Assembly: GCA_902787025.1 (NCBI GenBank) | Contig: CADAER010000050.1 | Location: forward strand, 1 to 34,739 | Direction of reading: 5' to 3' | DNA length: 34,739 bases | Origin: Oscillospiraceae bacterium | GTDB taxonomy: Bacteria; Bacillota; Clostridia; Oscillospirales; Acutalibacteraceae | Shown here: positions 15,446 through 23,479 of the stretch, piece by piece | How the letters are laid out: each line of letters starts with the position of its first letter | Position numbering within the stretch: the first letter of the stretch is position 1 | Position numbers and translations under genes: made by a program | Notes under the pieces: generated by a model | Database searches by the model: none | What the model was told of the DNA's origin: nothing | What the model saw: the letters and a program-made list of their open reading frames with translations, nothing else

Positions 15446-16315
15446 TCAATAATAAATCTCTTTTATTACATCGGCACACTGCTGACGGTTCATACCGCAT
15501 TTGATCCTGTCGGAATAAAGGATGGCAAAAAGTGTCATATCAATTTCATCGGCAGTATTGTAATTGCTGTATTGATAAATAACACTGTTTGTTCTGAGAA
15601 CCGTGTCATCCGACATTCCCATACAATTGAGGATTTCTTCCTGAATTACAGACTGACGCTGGTCTTTCGGAATATCGTGACAGTAAAGAATTGTTCCGTT
15701 CTGAATTTCATCTGTTGACGTATTGAAGGTAAAACTTGTGAACGCGGCGCAGGTTTCATCAACAGTAATTGTTTTTGCCTGCAGTTCAAGCCGTGTGCAG
15801 AACTTGATTTCAAGATTATACTTATCACCGAAATTAACTCTTGTGGCGCCGGGGAAGCCTTCTATTTTATTGAGTCTTTCGAAAAACTCGGTGATATAAT
15901 AAACATCGGTTGAGTTATAGTTTAAACCGTGAATATAATATCTTATCGGTTTGTTCCATTTCTGGACAAGGACTTTATGTCCCGAATCGCGCGAGTATTC
16001 TGCGGAAAGAACCGTTTCGGCGAAGTATTCAACCATCATATCGGTTGAAACGCCTTTGATATACATATCCGAATGCGCCGGTTTCGGAACTGTCGTTTCA
16101 ACAGTCGTCGTTTCGGTTTCCGGCTCGGTTGTGGTTTCCTGCAGAGTTGTAGTTTCGGGCTCGGGAACGGTAAAATCAGGACTTGCCGTCTGCTTCTCGG
16201 TAACGGTTTCGGGCACGGCAGTGGTTTCTTTATCTGTCTGATTGTTTGTTCTTATGCAGGATGCAGTTGTGAAAACAACAAACAGACACAAAAAGATTGC
16301 AATAACTTTTTTCAA
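15446..16315 (-). CDS. DUF2927 family lipoprotein
   Basis: The 289-residue protein has a signal peptide with cysteine in TTASCIRT, then about 60 residues of Thr/Glu/Pro-rich linker, then a globular domain. That domain carries the DUF2927 pattern: KWNKPIRYYIHG, a strand-rich middle, then VIQEEILNCMGMSDDT, YQYSNYNTADEIDMTLFAILYSDRIKCGM. The IQEEIxxxMG segment resembles a degenerate metal-protease helix, but no HExxH is present. Function is unknown; an extracellular peptidase-related role is a guess. The start is TTG at 16315 with AGAGGTG in front, 12 bases after the dnaE stop. It separates dnaE from pfkA. Confidence 0.85.
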   Translation of the reverse strand: MKKVIAIFLCLFVVFTTASCIRTNNQTDKETTAVPETVTEKQTASPDFTVPEPETTTLQETTTEPETETTTVETTVPKPAHSDMYIKGVSTDMMVEYFAETVLSAEYSRDSGHKVLVQKWNKPIRYYIHGLNYNSTDVYYITEFFERLNKIEGFPGATRVNFGDKYNLEIKFCTRLELQAKTITVDETCAAFTSFTFNTSTDEIQNGTILYCHDIPKDQRQSVIQEEILNCMGMSDDTVLRTNSVIYQYSNYNTADEIDMTLFAILYSDRIKCGMNRQQCADVIKEIYY

Positions 16316-16326
16316 GGGTTACACCT

Positions 16327-18540
16327 CTATTCGTTATAAATGACATTTCCGGCGCCGAGAATTTTTCTGAGTTCTCTCAAAAGCACCTCATTTACAGATA
16401 CACCGTTTCTTAAGTCAAACATTTTATATTCATTTTTGTCACTGAAATAATAGTAAAGCGGAAAACTGCCGTCAAAAATCGCAAGCAGTTTTTCACATTC
16501 CGCAATTTGCGGAGAATTTGCCGAATCGAACCGCAGAAACAGACCTTTGCGCTGTTTCTTTTTCTCAGGCTGTTTCTCGGGCTTCGGCGGACAGGGTTCA
16601 ATCAGTTCGGCAATTATTTTAGGTTCTTCGTCTTCTTTAAGACTTAATCTGCCGTGAATCAGCACAATATTACCTTCGACCAGAATGGGATTATACGCGG
16701 CAAGAATACTTGAAAATGCAATTATTTCAATACTGCCCGTTATATCCTCAACCGTAATGTATGCCATGGAATTGTTTTTTGCGGTTATTTTTTTCTTGAT
16801 TGATGAAATCTGGCACAGCACACGGACTCTCTTATTATCTCCGCCTTCGGGACCGTCAAGAAGAGAACCTATTGTATCGGAGTTTATGCTTTTCGCCGTC
16901 TCGGCAAATTCTGCCATTGGATGGCCCGAAAGATAAAGACCCGTTACTTCCTTTTCGTATCTCAATTTTTCGGAAGTTGAATAATCATCCGCAGGTTCAA
17001 TTGCGAATTCTTCGGTTTCTTCCTCATCTGCGTCGGAATCACCGCTTAACAAATCAAAGAAGCCTATCTGACCGTCAACATTGCGTCTCCTTGTGTTTTC
17101 GAGATCTTCAAGAATCAAAGGCAGAGCGAGCATCATCTCACGGCGGTTTGAGCCGAGACCGTCAAGAGCGCCTGATTTAATAAGACTTTCCGCCGCGCGG
17201 CGGTTGAACTCCCTGCCCTGCATTCTGCGGCAAAAACCGTAGAACGAAGAAAAAGCTCCGTTTGTTTCGCGTTCCTCAATTATCTTTTCGATAAAGCCTG
17301 TTCCGAGATTTTTTATAGCAAGCAAACCGAAACGTATTTTGCTGTCGTCAACGGTAAATCCCGCAAAACTTTCATTTACATCAGGTGGAACGACATCAAT
17401 CGAAAGTCGTTTACATTCGGCTGTATATTCCGTAATTTTGTCTGTGTTATCCAGAAAGCTTGTAAGCGTTGCCGCAAGGAATTCTTTTGGATAATAGCAT
17501 TTAAGCCAGGCTGTCTGGTATGCGACATAAGCGTATGCGGCTGCATGCGCTTTATTGAACGCATAGGATGCAAAAGCAGCCATTTTATCAAATATCGCAA
17601 CCGCGGTTTTTTCGTCTACTCCCCTGCGAACCGCTCCGTCAACTTCAACATTTCCGTTTTCATCTGTTTTTCCGTAGATAAATATCTCGCGTTCCTGCAT
17701 CATTACATTATGCTTTTTCTTTGCCATCGCGCGACGGACAAGATCCGCTCTGCCGTAGGAATAGCCCGCAAGCTCGCGGCATATCTGCATAACCTGTTCC
17801 TGATAAACAATACAGCCGTATGTAACATCAAGAATATCTTTAAGCAACGGAGTGTCATATTTGATTTTTTTCGGATTATGCCTGTTTGCTATATATTCAG
17901 GTATAGATTCCATCGGACCCGGTCTGTATAGAGAAATAACCGCTATCATATCTTCAATGCTCTGCGGACTGAGTCCGACAAGAACATTGCGCATACCTGC
18001 GGATTCAAACTGGAAAACTCCTTCCGTCTGACCGGTGCAAAGCATTGCAAACACTTTTTTATCATCCGTATTGATCTTATCAATGTCAAAATCCGGCTTT
18101 TGCCGTCTTACCGCTTTGACTGTATCATCAATAACCGTCAGTGTTCTGAGACCGAGAAAATCCATTTTTAGAAGTCCGAGTTCCTCAAGCGCAGTCATTG
18201 TATATTGAGTTACGACTGTATCTTCATTTTTGGCAAGAGGAACATAAGACACAACCGGCTCATTTGTGATGACAACGCCCGCCGCGTGAGTTGAAGTATT
18301 ACGCGGCATTCCTTCAACTTTCCGGGCAAGGTCAATAAGTTCTCTCATTTGTTCGGAAGAATGATATATCTCTCTGAAATCGGGTGAAGTTTCAAGCGCT
18401 TCATCCAATGTAATATTCAGTTTTTTAGGAACGGCTTTCGCTACTTTGTCAACAATCGTGTATGAGATTCCCAGCACTCTGCCGACATCACGGACAGCCG
18501 CCTTTGCCGCAAGGGTGCCGAACGTAACAATCTGCGCCAC
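16327..18540 (-). CDS. dnaE: DNA polymerase III subunit alpha, C-terminal fragment of disrupted dnaE
   Basis: The second part of the replicative polymerase gene covers most of the palm, fingers, the helix-hairpin-helix region and the OB domain. Homology begins at [19 protein letters not shown], so it extends a few codons upstream (to 18555) of the GTG at 18540. Visible motifs are [16 protein letters not shown] (third catalytic Asp, equivalent to E. coli Asp555), [35 protein letters not shown] and the OB-like [13 protein letters not shown]. It joins the N-terminal fragment in a different frame, and about 52 bases are missing between them. The GTG has no convincing ribosome site, so it is unlikely to be made as a separate protein. 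It ends in TAG, 12 bases before the lipoprotein start. Confidence 0.9.
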   Translation of the reverse strand: MAQIVTFGTLAAKAAVRDVGRVLGISYTIVDKVAKAVPKKLNITLDEALETSPDFREIYHSSEQMRELIDLARKVEGMPRNTSTHAAGVVITNEPVVSYVPLAKNEDTVVTQYTMTALEELGLLKMDFLGLRTLTVIDDTVKAVRRQKPDFDIDKINTDDKKVFAMLCTGQTEGVFQFESAGMRNVLVGLSPQSIEDMIAVISLYRPGPMESIPEYIANRHNPKKIKYDTPLLKDILDVTYGCIVYQEQVMQICRELAGYSYGRADLVRRAMAKKKHNVMMQEREIFIYGKTDENGNVEVDGAVRRGVDEKTAVAIFDKMAAFASYAFNKAHAAAYAYVAYQTAWLKCYYPKEFLAATLTSFLDNTDKITEYTAECKRLSIDVVPPDVNESFAGFTVDDSKIRFGLLAIKNLGTGFIEKIIEERETNGAFSSFYGFCRRMQGREFNRRAAESLIKSGALDGLGSNRREMMLALPLILEDLENTRRRNVDGQIGFFDLLSGDSDADEEETEEFAIEPADDYSTSEKLRYEKEVTGLYLSGHPMAEFAETAKSINSDTIGSLLDGPEGGDNKRVRVLCQISSIKKKITAKNNSMAYITVEDITGSIEIIAFSSILAAYNPILVEGNIVLIHGRLSLKEDEEPKIIAELIEPCPPKPEKQPEKKKQRKGLFLRFDSANSPQIAECEKLLAIFDGSFPLYYYFSDKNEYKMFDLRNGVSVNEVLLRELRKILGAGNVIYNE

Positions 18541-19754
18541 ATGGTCGTCGCCGTATTATCAAAGTCCGGCATACTGACCCTTTCGGGGTTTAGAAATCTC
18601 TCAAAAAGAAGGTTGTATTTCATCGGATCTATGCCGGTTATTCCGATGCAATATGCGCATATGCTCGCGGCACCTGAGCCTCTGCCCGGGCCTACGGGTA
18701 TGCCTGCGCTTTTAGCGTGATTCACGAAGTCCTGCACTATGAGATAATAGTCAACATAGCCCATTCTTTCGATTACGCCGAGTTCGTAATTGAGCCTTTC
18801 AACATATTCCGACGGAGGAGTGTCACCGTAACGCTCTTTGAAGCCTTTTTTGCAGAGAAGTTCAAACCACTCATTGTGGCTGTAACCTTCAGGAACATCG
18901 AAGTGAGGCAGTTTTGTTTTGCCGAATTCAAATGTGACATTACATTTGTCGGCAATAGCCTGTGTGTTTTCAACAGCCTGCGGATAATCCGAAAGAGCAT
19001 CCCTCATTTCTTCTTCGCTTTTGACATAAAGCTCGTCGCTGCTGAATTCAAGCCCTGTGCTCTCCCCCAAAGTATGGTTGGTCTGTATGCAGATAAGAAC
19101 CTGCTGTGCTTTTGAATCGTTTTTTTCTATATAATGACAGTCGTTTGTTGCGGCGAGAGGAATTCCTGTTTCCTCCGAAAGTCTTTTGAAAAGAGGATTG
19201 ACCGATGCCTGTTCACGAAGACCGTGATTCTGTATTTCCAGATAATAGTTACCTTCGCCGAAAATGCCATTATATTTAAAAGCAAGAGCTTTCGCTTCTT
19301 CATATTCGTTTCTTTGTAAATGACGGGACACTTCTCCGAAAAGGCAGCCTGAAAGAGCAATCAGACCCTCGTGATACTTTTCAAGCAGTTCAATATCAAC
19401 TCTCGGCTTTGCGTAAAAGCCGTTCACCCAGCTTTCGGAGACAATGCGGGTTAAATTGCGGTAGCCTTCATTATTCTTGCATAATAGAATAAGATGATAA
19501 CGCTCGCTGTCGATTCCGTGAACCTTGTCAAATCTCGACCTCGGCGCAACATAGACTTCACATCCGATTATAGGTTTTATTCCCATATCGAGCGCTGTTT
19601 TATAAAAATCAATTACACCATACATAACACCGTGGTCGGTAATCGCGCAGGCGCACTGACCGAGCTCCCTGACTTTTTCGAGCAGAGGTTTTATTCTGCA
19701 GGCGCCGTCAAGAAGACTGTATTCGGTATGGACGTGTAAATGAGTAAATGCCAT
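18441..19754 (-). CDS. dnaE: DNA polymerase III subunit alpha, N-terminal fragment of disrupted dnaE
   Basis: The first 399 residues are normal DnaE: PHP domain start [19 protein letters not shown], then [11 protein letters not shown], and the start of the palm with [23 protein letters not shown] and [11 protein letters not shown]. After PDFD (codon 18560-18558) the frame continues with 38 unrelated residues to a stop at 18441. Intact enzymes continue D-I/V-D-F-C at this point, so the first catalytic Asp is kept and the second is lost. The ATG is one base after the whiA stop. This is a sequence-level disruption of an essential gene; see the finding on the deletion. Confidence 0.9.
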   Translation of the reverse strand: MAFTHLHVHTEYSLLDGACRIKPLLEKVRELGQCACAITDHGVMYGVIDFYKTALDMGIKPIIGCEVYVAPRSRFDKVHGIDSERYHLILLCKNNEGYRNLTRIVSESWVNGFYAKPRVDIELLEKYHEGLIALSGCLFGEVSRHLQRNEYEEAKALAFKYNGIFGEGNYYLEIQNHGLREQASVNPLFKRLSEETGIPLAATNDCHYIEKNDSKAQQVLICIQTNHTLGESTGLEFSSDELYVKSEEEMRDALSDYPQAVENTQAIADKCNVTFEFGKTKLPHFDVPEGYSHNEWFELLCKKGFKERYGDTPPSEYVERLNYELGVIERMGYVDYYLIVQDFVNHAKSAGIPVGPGRGSGAASICAYCIGITGIDPMKYNLLFERFLNPERVSMPDFDNTATTMWRRLLRSAPLRQRRLSVMSAECWESHTRLLTK

Positions 19755-19755
19755 T

Positions 19756-20658
19756 TCAGTTGTTTTCCTTTATCTGCCTTGCTATTTCACTGAGTCTGGC
19801 AAGGCGGTGATTGACTCCCGACCGCGAAATCGGAACGCTGAGCATTTCACCCAGTTCCGTAAGACTGATTTCGGGATTATCAAGACGCAGTTGTGCGATT
19901 TCGCGAAGATTCTCAGGCAGACTGCTGAGACCTCTTGTTTTTTCAATAAATCTGATATCTTCAACCTGGCGGTTTGCCGCGTTGATTGTTTTGTTGAGAT
20001 TTGACATCTCAAAATTAACCCTTCGGTTAACTCTGTTTTTGACATCCTTTTCCATTTTGATTCCCATAAGGAAAAGCGATGATTCGGTAGCGCCCATAAA
20101 TGTAAGGATATCTTCTATGCTTTCGCTTTCTTTGAAATAAACTATATGATAGCCTTTTCGTATAACATATTTGGGATTGAATCCGCATTCGCCGAGAAAA
20201 GTGATTAAGTCACTGCAAAGCTTTTTATGCGACACGACAAATTCAAGATGATAGTTTTTGCTGGGATCGGTAACAGTTCCGCAGGCAATAAAAACGCCTC
20301 TTAAAAATGCGCTGCGGCAACAATCATCCTGTATGTTCGCGCGGTTTATTCGAAGAGTGATTTCTTTTTCGGAATGCCCGAATGTGTTGAGAACTTCTCT
20401 TCTCTGCGCGGCGGACTTGACATAATAGTTATACTTTTTCTGCTCATTCTGGGAATCGCAGACGGGATCGACTTTGCAAACGGATGAAAGCGTTGAAACA
20501 TAAAGAGAAGAAACATCTTCATTTTCGGTGGTTATTGAAACATCAAAGGAAGAAAAGTGCGCAAAAAGAACAAGCCCGTATGCCTGAGCGTGTGTGCAAC
20601 AGGATGACAGGACTTCATACGAAGCAAGTTCTTTTTTTACCGATGATGAAAATGACAT
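19756..20658 (-). CDS. whiA: DNA-binding protein WhiA (sporulation/division regulator)
   Basis: The 300-residue WhiA protein combines a LAGLIDADG homing-endonuclease-like fold with a C-terminal helix-turn-helix. It opens [14 protein letters not shown], contains [20 protein letters not shown], and ends with [20 protein letters not shown] followed by RLARLSEIA, the family's DNA-binding end. In Firmicutes it affects cell division and chromosome segregation. Its start is three bases after the murB stop, with no strong ribosome site, which suggests coupling. Its stop is one base before dnaE. rapZ and yvcK, often just upstream of whiA, are absent here. Confidence 0.95.
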   Translation of the reverse strand: MSFSSSVKKELASYEVLSSCCTHAQAYGLVLFAHFSSFDVSITTENEDVSSLYVSTLSSVCKVDPVCDSQNEQKKYNYYVKSAAQRREVLNTFGHSEKEITLRINRANIQDDCCRSAFLRGVFIACGTVTDPSKNYHLEFVVSHKKLCSDLITFLGECGFNPKYVIRKGYHIVYFKESESIEDILTFMGATESSLFLMGIKMEKDVKNRVNRRVNFEMSNLNKTINAANRQVEDIRFIEKTRGLSSLPENLREIAQLRLDNPEISLTELGEMLSVPISRSGVNHRLARLSEIARQIKENN

Positions 20659-20661
20659 TTT

Positions 20662-21567
20662 TCAACCTATAAACTTTATCTCGGGTTCAAGAATATATCC
20701 CGTGTTTTTAAAAACGGTTTCTTTAACATATTCAACAAGTTCCATAACATCTTTTGATGTTGCCCCGCCCTTGTTGATAACAAATCCGGCGTGTTTTTCG
20801 CTGACCTGAGCTCCACCTATGCCGAAACCTTTAAGACCGCACTGTTCAATGAGCGCGCCTGCGTAATTGCCTTGCGGGCGTTTGAAGGTGCTGCCTGCGG
20901 ACGGATAATCGAGGGGCTGTTTAGCCTTGCGGCGCGACAGAAGATCATCCATTTTTGCTTTTATCTCGTTTTTGTCGGTAGGCGTAAGAGTTACAGTAAT
21001 ACCCGTTATTGCATAATCGCCGTCCGAATAAACACTGTGACGGTAGCCGAGATCAAGACTGTTTTTATCAAAACTTCCGAAAGACCCGTTCTTATCGATA
21101 TGAGAAGCACTTATCGTGACATCTTTCATCTCACCGCCGTATGCGCCCGCATTCATAAAAATCGCTCCGCCTGCACTGCCCGGTATTCCGTATGCAAACT
21201 CAAGACCTGAAAGCGAATTTTCAAGCGCAAACGAGCAAAGCCGGATAAGAGGAGTGCCGGCAAGACAGGTTATGTTTCCGTTTCCGTCATAATCAATGCC
21301 TTCAAGAGCTGATGTCAGTATAACAACACCTTTTATTCCGTTATCGGAGACAAGTATATTACTGCCTTTTCCGATGATATGATATTTCGTTTCGCTGTCG
21401 ATACAGAATCCGATAAGTTCACGGAGTTTTTCAACGGAATCCGGAATTGCCAGGAACGAAGCGGGTCCGCCTATTCTAAATGTAGTCAGTTCGCTCATCG
21501 GAGCGTCAAGACGGAACTCGCACTTTATTCTATCGCAAAAGGATTCAAATGACTTGATATCATTCAT
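20662..21567 (-). CDS. murB: UDP-N-acetylmuramate dehydrogenase
   Basis: MurB is the cytosolic FAD enzyme that reduces UDP-GlcNAc-enolpyruvate to UDP-MurNAc for peptidoglycan. The 301-residue protein has TTFRIGGPA, GKGSNILVSDNG and GIPGSAGGAIFMNAGAYGGE for FAD binding. It also has DYPSAGSTFKRP with the catalytic Ser and a C-terminal GFGIGGAQVSEKHAGFVIN plus EPEIKFIG with the conserved Glu. This is the type IIb-like short form common in Firmicutes. The ATG overlaps the glk stop by one base (TAATG). Confidence 0.95.
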   Translation of the reverse strand: MNDIKSFESFCDRIKCEFRLDAPMSELTTFRIGGPASFLAIPDSVEKLRELIGFCIDSETKYHIIGKGSNILVSDNGIKGVVILTSALEGIDYDGNGNITCLAGTPLIRLCSFALENSLSGLEFAYGIPGSAGGAIFMNAGAYGGEMKDVTISASHIDKNGSFGSFDKNSLDLGYRHSVYSDGDYAITGITVTLTPTDKNEIKAKMDDLLSRRKAKQPLDYPSAGSTFKRPQGNYAGALIEQCGLKGFGIGGAQVSEKHAGFVINKGGATSKDVMELVEYVKETVFKNTGYILEPEIKFIG

Positions 21568-22340
21568 TATTCGTCAAGAAGAGCCGCGCCGTAAATACCG
21601 GCGTCGTTGCCGAGTTCAGCCGAAACAATGGCAGTCTGCTTCTTTGCGTGAATGCTGTATCTGCCTCTGTTGACATATTTACGGACGGGAACAAGAAGAG
21701 TCTCGCCTTCATGACCGATTCCGCCGCCGACACAGATTATTTCAGGCTGAAGAGCGTTTATGATATTAACGATGCCCTCGGAAAGATAGTAGATATAATT
21801 CGCAACAACTTTCTCGGCTGTCGCATCGCCTCTGCGCATAGCGTCAAACGAGGTTCTGCCGTTTACTTTATTGACATCGCCGTCGACTATTTCCCACATA
21901 ATGCTGTTCTGGTCGTGGCGCATAGCGTCTTTTGTCTGTGCAATAAGCGCCGTTGCCGAAGCGTATCTTTCCCAGCAGCCGCGTCTGCCGCAGTTGCACT
22001 GCTCGCCGTCGACACAGATAACCATATGGCCGAGTTCGCCTGCCGCATAGTTTATTCCGCTTACTATTTTGCCGTCAAGGATGATACCGCTGCCGACACC
22101 GGTTCCGAGTGTTATGGCAACAAAGTTTTTAACGCCTTTGCCGCAACCGGCAACCGCTTCGCCGAGAGCCGCGCAGTTTGCGTCATTGTCAAGATAAACG
22201 GTTTTGCCGTCAAGTCTCGCTTCGAGCATTTCCTTCGCGGGAACCTGATCGAAATCTAGATTGTTTGCAAATTCGATATATCCGTTTGATTTATTGACTG
22301 AACCGGGGGTTCCTATGCCGATTGACTTGACATCATCAAG
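21567..22340 (-). pseudogene. glk: ROK-family glucokinase, C-terminal fragment
   Basis: This frame carries most of a ROK glucokinase: LDDVKSIGIGTPGSVNKSNG, DNDANCAALGEAVAG, ITLGTGVGSGIILDGK, the zinc site GHMVICVDGEQCNCGRRGCWE and VCVGGGIGHEGE. Homology is continuous upstream of the first ATG (22229) up to about 22340, where it stops abruptly. The N-terminus is in another frame just upstream, and about 20 codons are missing between them. Initiation at the internal ATG 22229 would remove the ATP-binding first strands. Its neighbour upstream is hprK and downstream murB. Confidence 0.85.
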
Positions 22341-22453
22341 AGTTCTCTCGGGCAGTTTGTTTTCTTTTTGCCTCTGCCAACTATCTGCAGATTTTCATCA
22401 ATTACTCCGACGGCGATATTTGTTCCGCCGAGATCAACGCCTACTCTATACAT
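22313..22453 (-). pseudogene. glk: ROK-family glucokinase, N-terminal fragment
   Basis: It starts at the ATG 22453 with an excellent CGGAGG ribosome site, 25 bases after hprK. The protein begins MYRVGVDLGGTNIAVGVIDE, the ROK phosphate-binding strand, and continues to KKKTNCPRE. It then leaves the glucokinase frame near 22343 and stops at 22313. Intact relatives have about 20 more residues before the GIGTPG strand. The good start signals show that the gene was recently functional, or that the defect is in the sequence data. Confidence 0.85.
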
Positions 22454-22478
22454 AATTTTACCTCCGAAAAAAAATTTT

Positions 22479-23447
22479 TTATTGATAGTCTTCCCAGACT
22501 TCGATTTTCTGGCTTTCGGGAATAATGTCATCATTAAGCCCGAGCTGGTGAATAAGTTCCTGAGCGGCATCATAGCCCATTTTTTTCTGCCTGTTGTTCA
22601 TAGCGGCCGCTTCAATGATAATTGACAAGTTTCTGCCGGGTTTTACAGGAACAACATAAATCGGGACTTCAACGCCGAGAATGGTTGTGTAATTGTCAAC
22701 AAGGCCGAGTCGTTCATAGACCTTGTTCTTTTCCCATTGAACAAGCTGAATGACCATATCGATTTTTTCGGTCATCTTTATGGCGCCCATACCGAAAATT
22801 CTTCTTGCGTCAACAATACCGACACCGTGGAGTTCAATAAAATGTCTGATATTGTCGGGCGCGGAGCCGACGACCGTCTTACGGGAAACCTGCCTGATTT
22901 CAACCGCGTCATCGGCAATAAGGCGGTGGCCTCTTTTCATAAGTTCAAGGGCGCATTCGCTCTTGCCTATGCCGCTGTCGCCGAGAATCAGAACTCCTTC
23001 ACCGCTTACTTCAACAAGGACGCCGTGGCGGGTAATTCGCGGAGCAAGTTCAACACTCAGGAATGAAATCGTTGCCGCCATAATCGATGAGGTTGAGTCA
23101 TCGGTCGAAAGTAAAGAAACCTGATATTTCTTTGCAAGTTCGCAAAGTTCGTCCGGTATTTCCTGCCCGTGTGAAACAACGGCGGTTGACGGTCTTGCGG
23201 AGAAAAATCTTTCAAGCGCCATGTGACCTTCTTTTTCGGGCAGCCCGGCAACATAACCGAGTTCCGCCAGGCCGAGAAACTGAATCCGGTCCGGCATAAA
23301 GAATCCGCTGTAACCCGCTAGAATAAGACCGGGGCGCTGAACATCTTTCGATGTCAGATATATATCGGACGGCTCCGCGGGAGCATATACAATATTAAGA
23401 GACAGGTTTTTTACAAATTTTTCCAAAGATACGGAATAACGTTCCAT
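22479..23447 (-). CDS. hprK: HPr kinase/phosphorylase
   Basis: HprK phosphorylates HPr on Ser46 and reverses it, setting carbon catabolite repression through CcpA. The 322-residue protein has the N-terminal HPrK domain, then H141 in RHGVLVEVSG. Walker A GDSGIGKS is at 156-163, RLIADDAVEIRQ at 175-186 with the paired Asp, and the signature ELHGVGIVDARRIFGMGA at about 205-222. A C-terminal helix ends WEDYQ. The ribosome site GGAAAGGAG is strong. It follows the lipase gene by 32 bases and precedes the broken glk by 25. Presence of HprK implies serine-phosphorylated HPr signalling. Confidence 0.95.
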   Translation of the reverse strand: MERYSVSLEKFVKNLSLNIVYAPAEPSDIYLTSKDVQRPGLILAGYSGFFMPDRIQFLGLAELGYVAGLPEKEGHMALERFFSARPSTAVVSHGQEIPDELCELAKKYQVSLLSTDDSTSSIMAATISFLSVELAPRITRHGVLVEVSGEGVLILGDSGIGKSECALELMKRGHRLIADDAVEIRQVSRKTVVGSAPDNIRHFIELHGVGIVDARRIFGMGAIKMTEKIDMVIQLVQWEKNKVYERLGLVDNYTTILGVEVPIYVVPVKPGRNLSIIIEAAAMNNRQKKMGYDAAQELIHQLGLNDDIIPESQKIEVWEDYQ

Positions 23448-23479
23448 AATTACTCCTTTCCGTAAAAATCAAATGTAAA

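Noticed and set aside
16073-16339. Plus-strand ORF with repeated Gly/Phe/Arg residues antisense to the DUF2927 lipoprotein
   Set aside because: Its low-complexity sequence is the mirror of the Thr/Glu/Pro linker codons of the real gene.
18441-18557. The 38-residue tail after PDFD as a real C-terminus made by programmed frameshifting
   Set aside because: Conserved DnaE residues are absent from the DNA itself, so no frameshift could restore the full protein.
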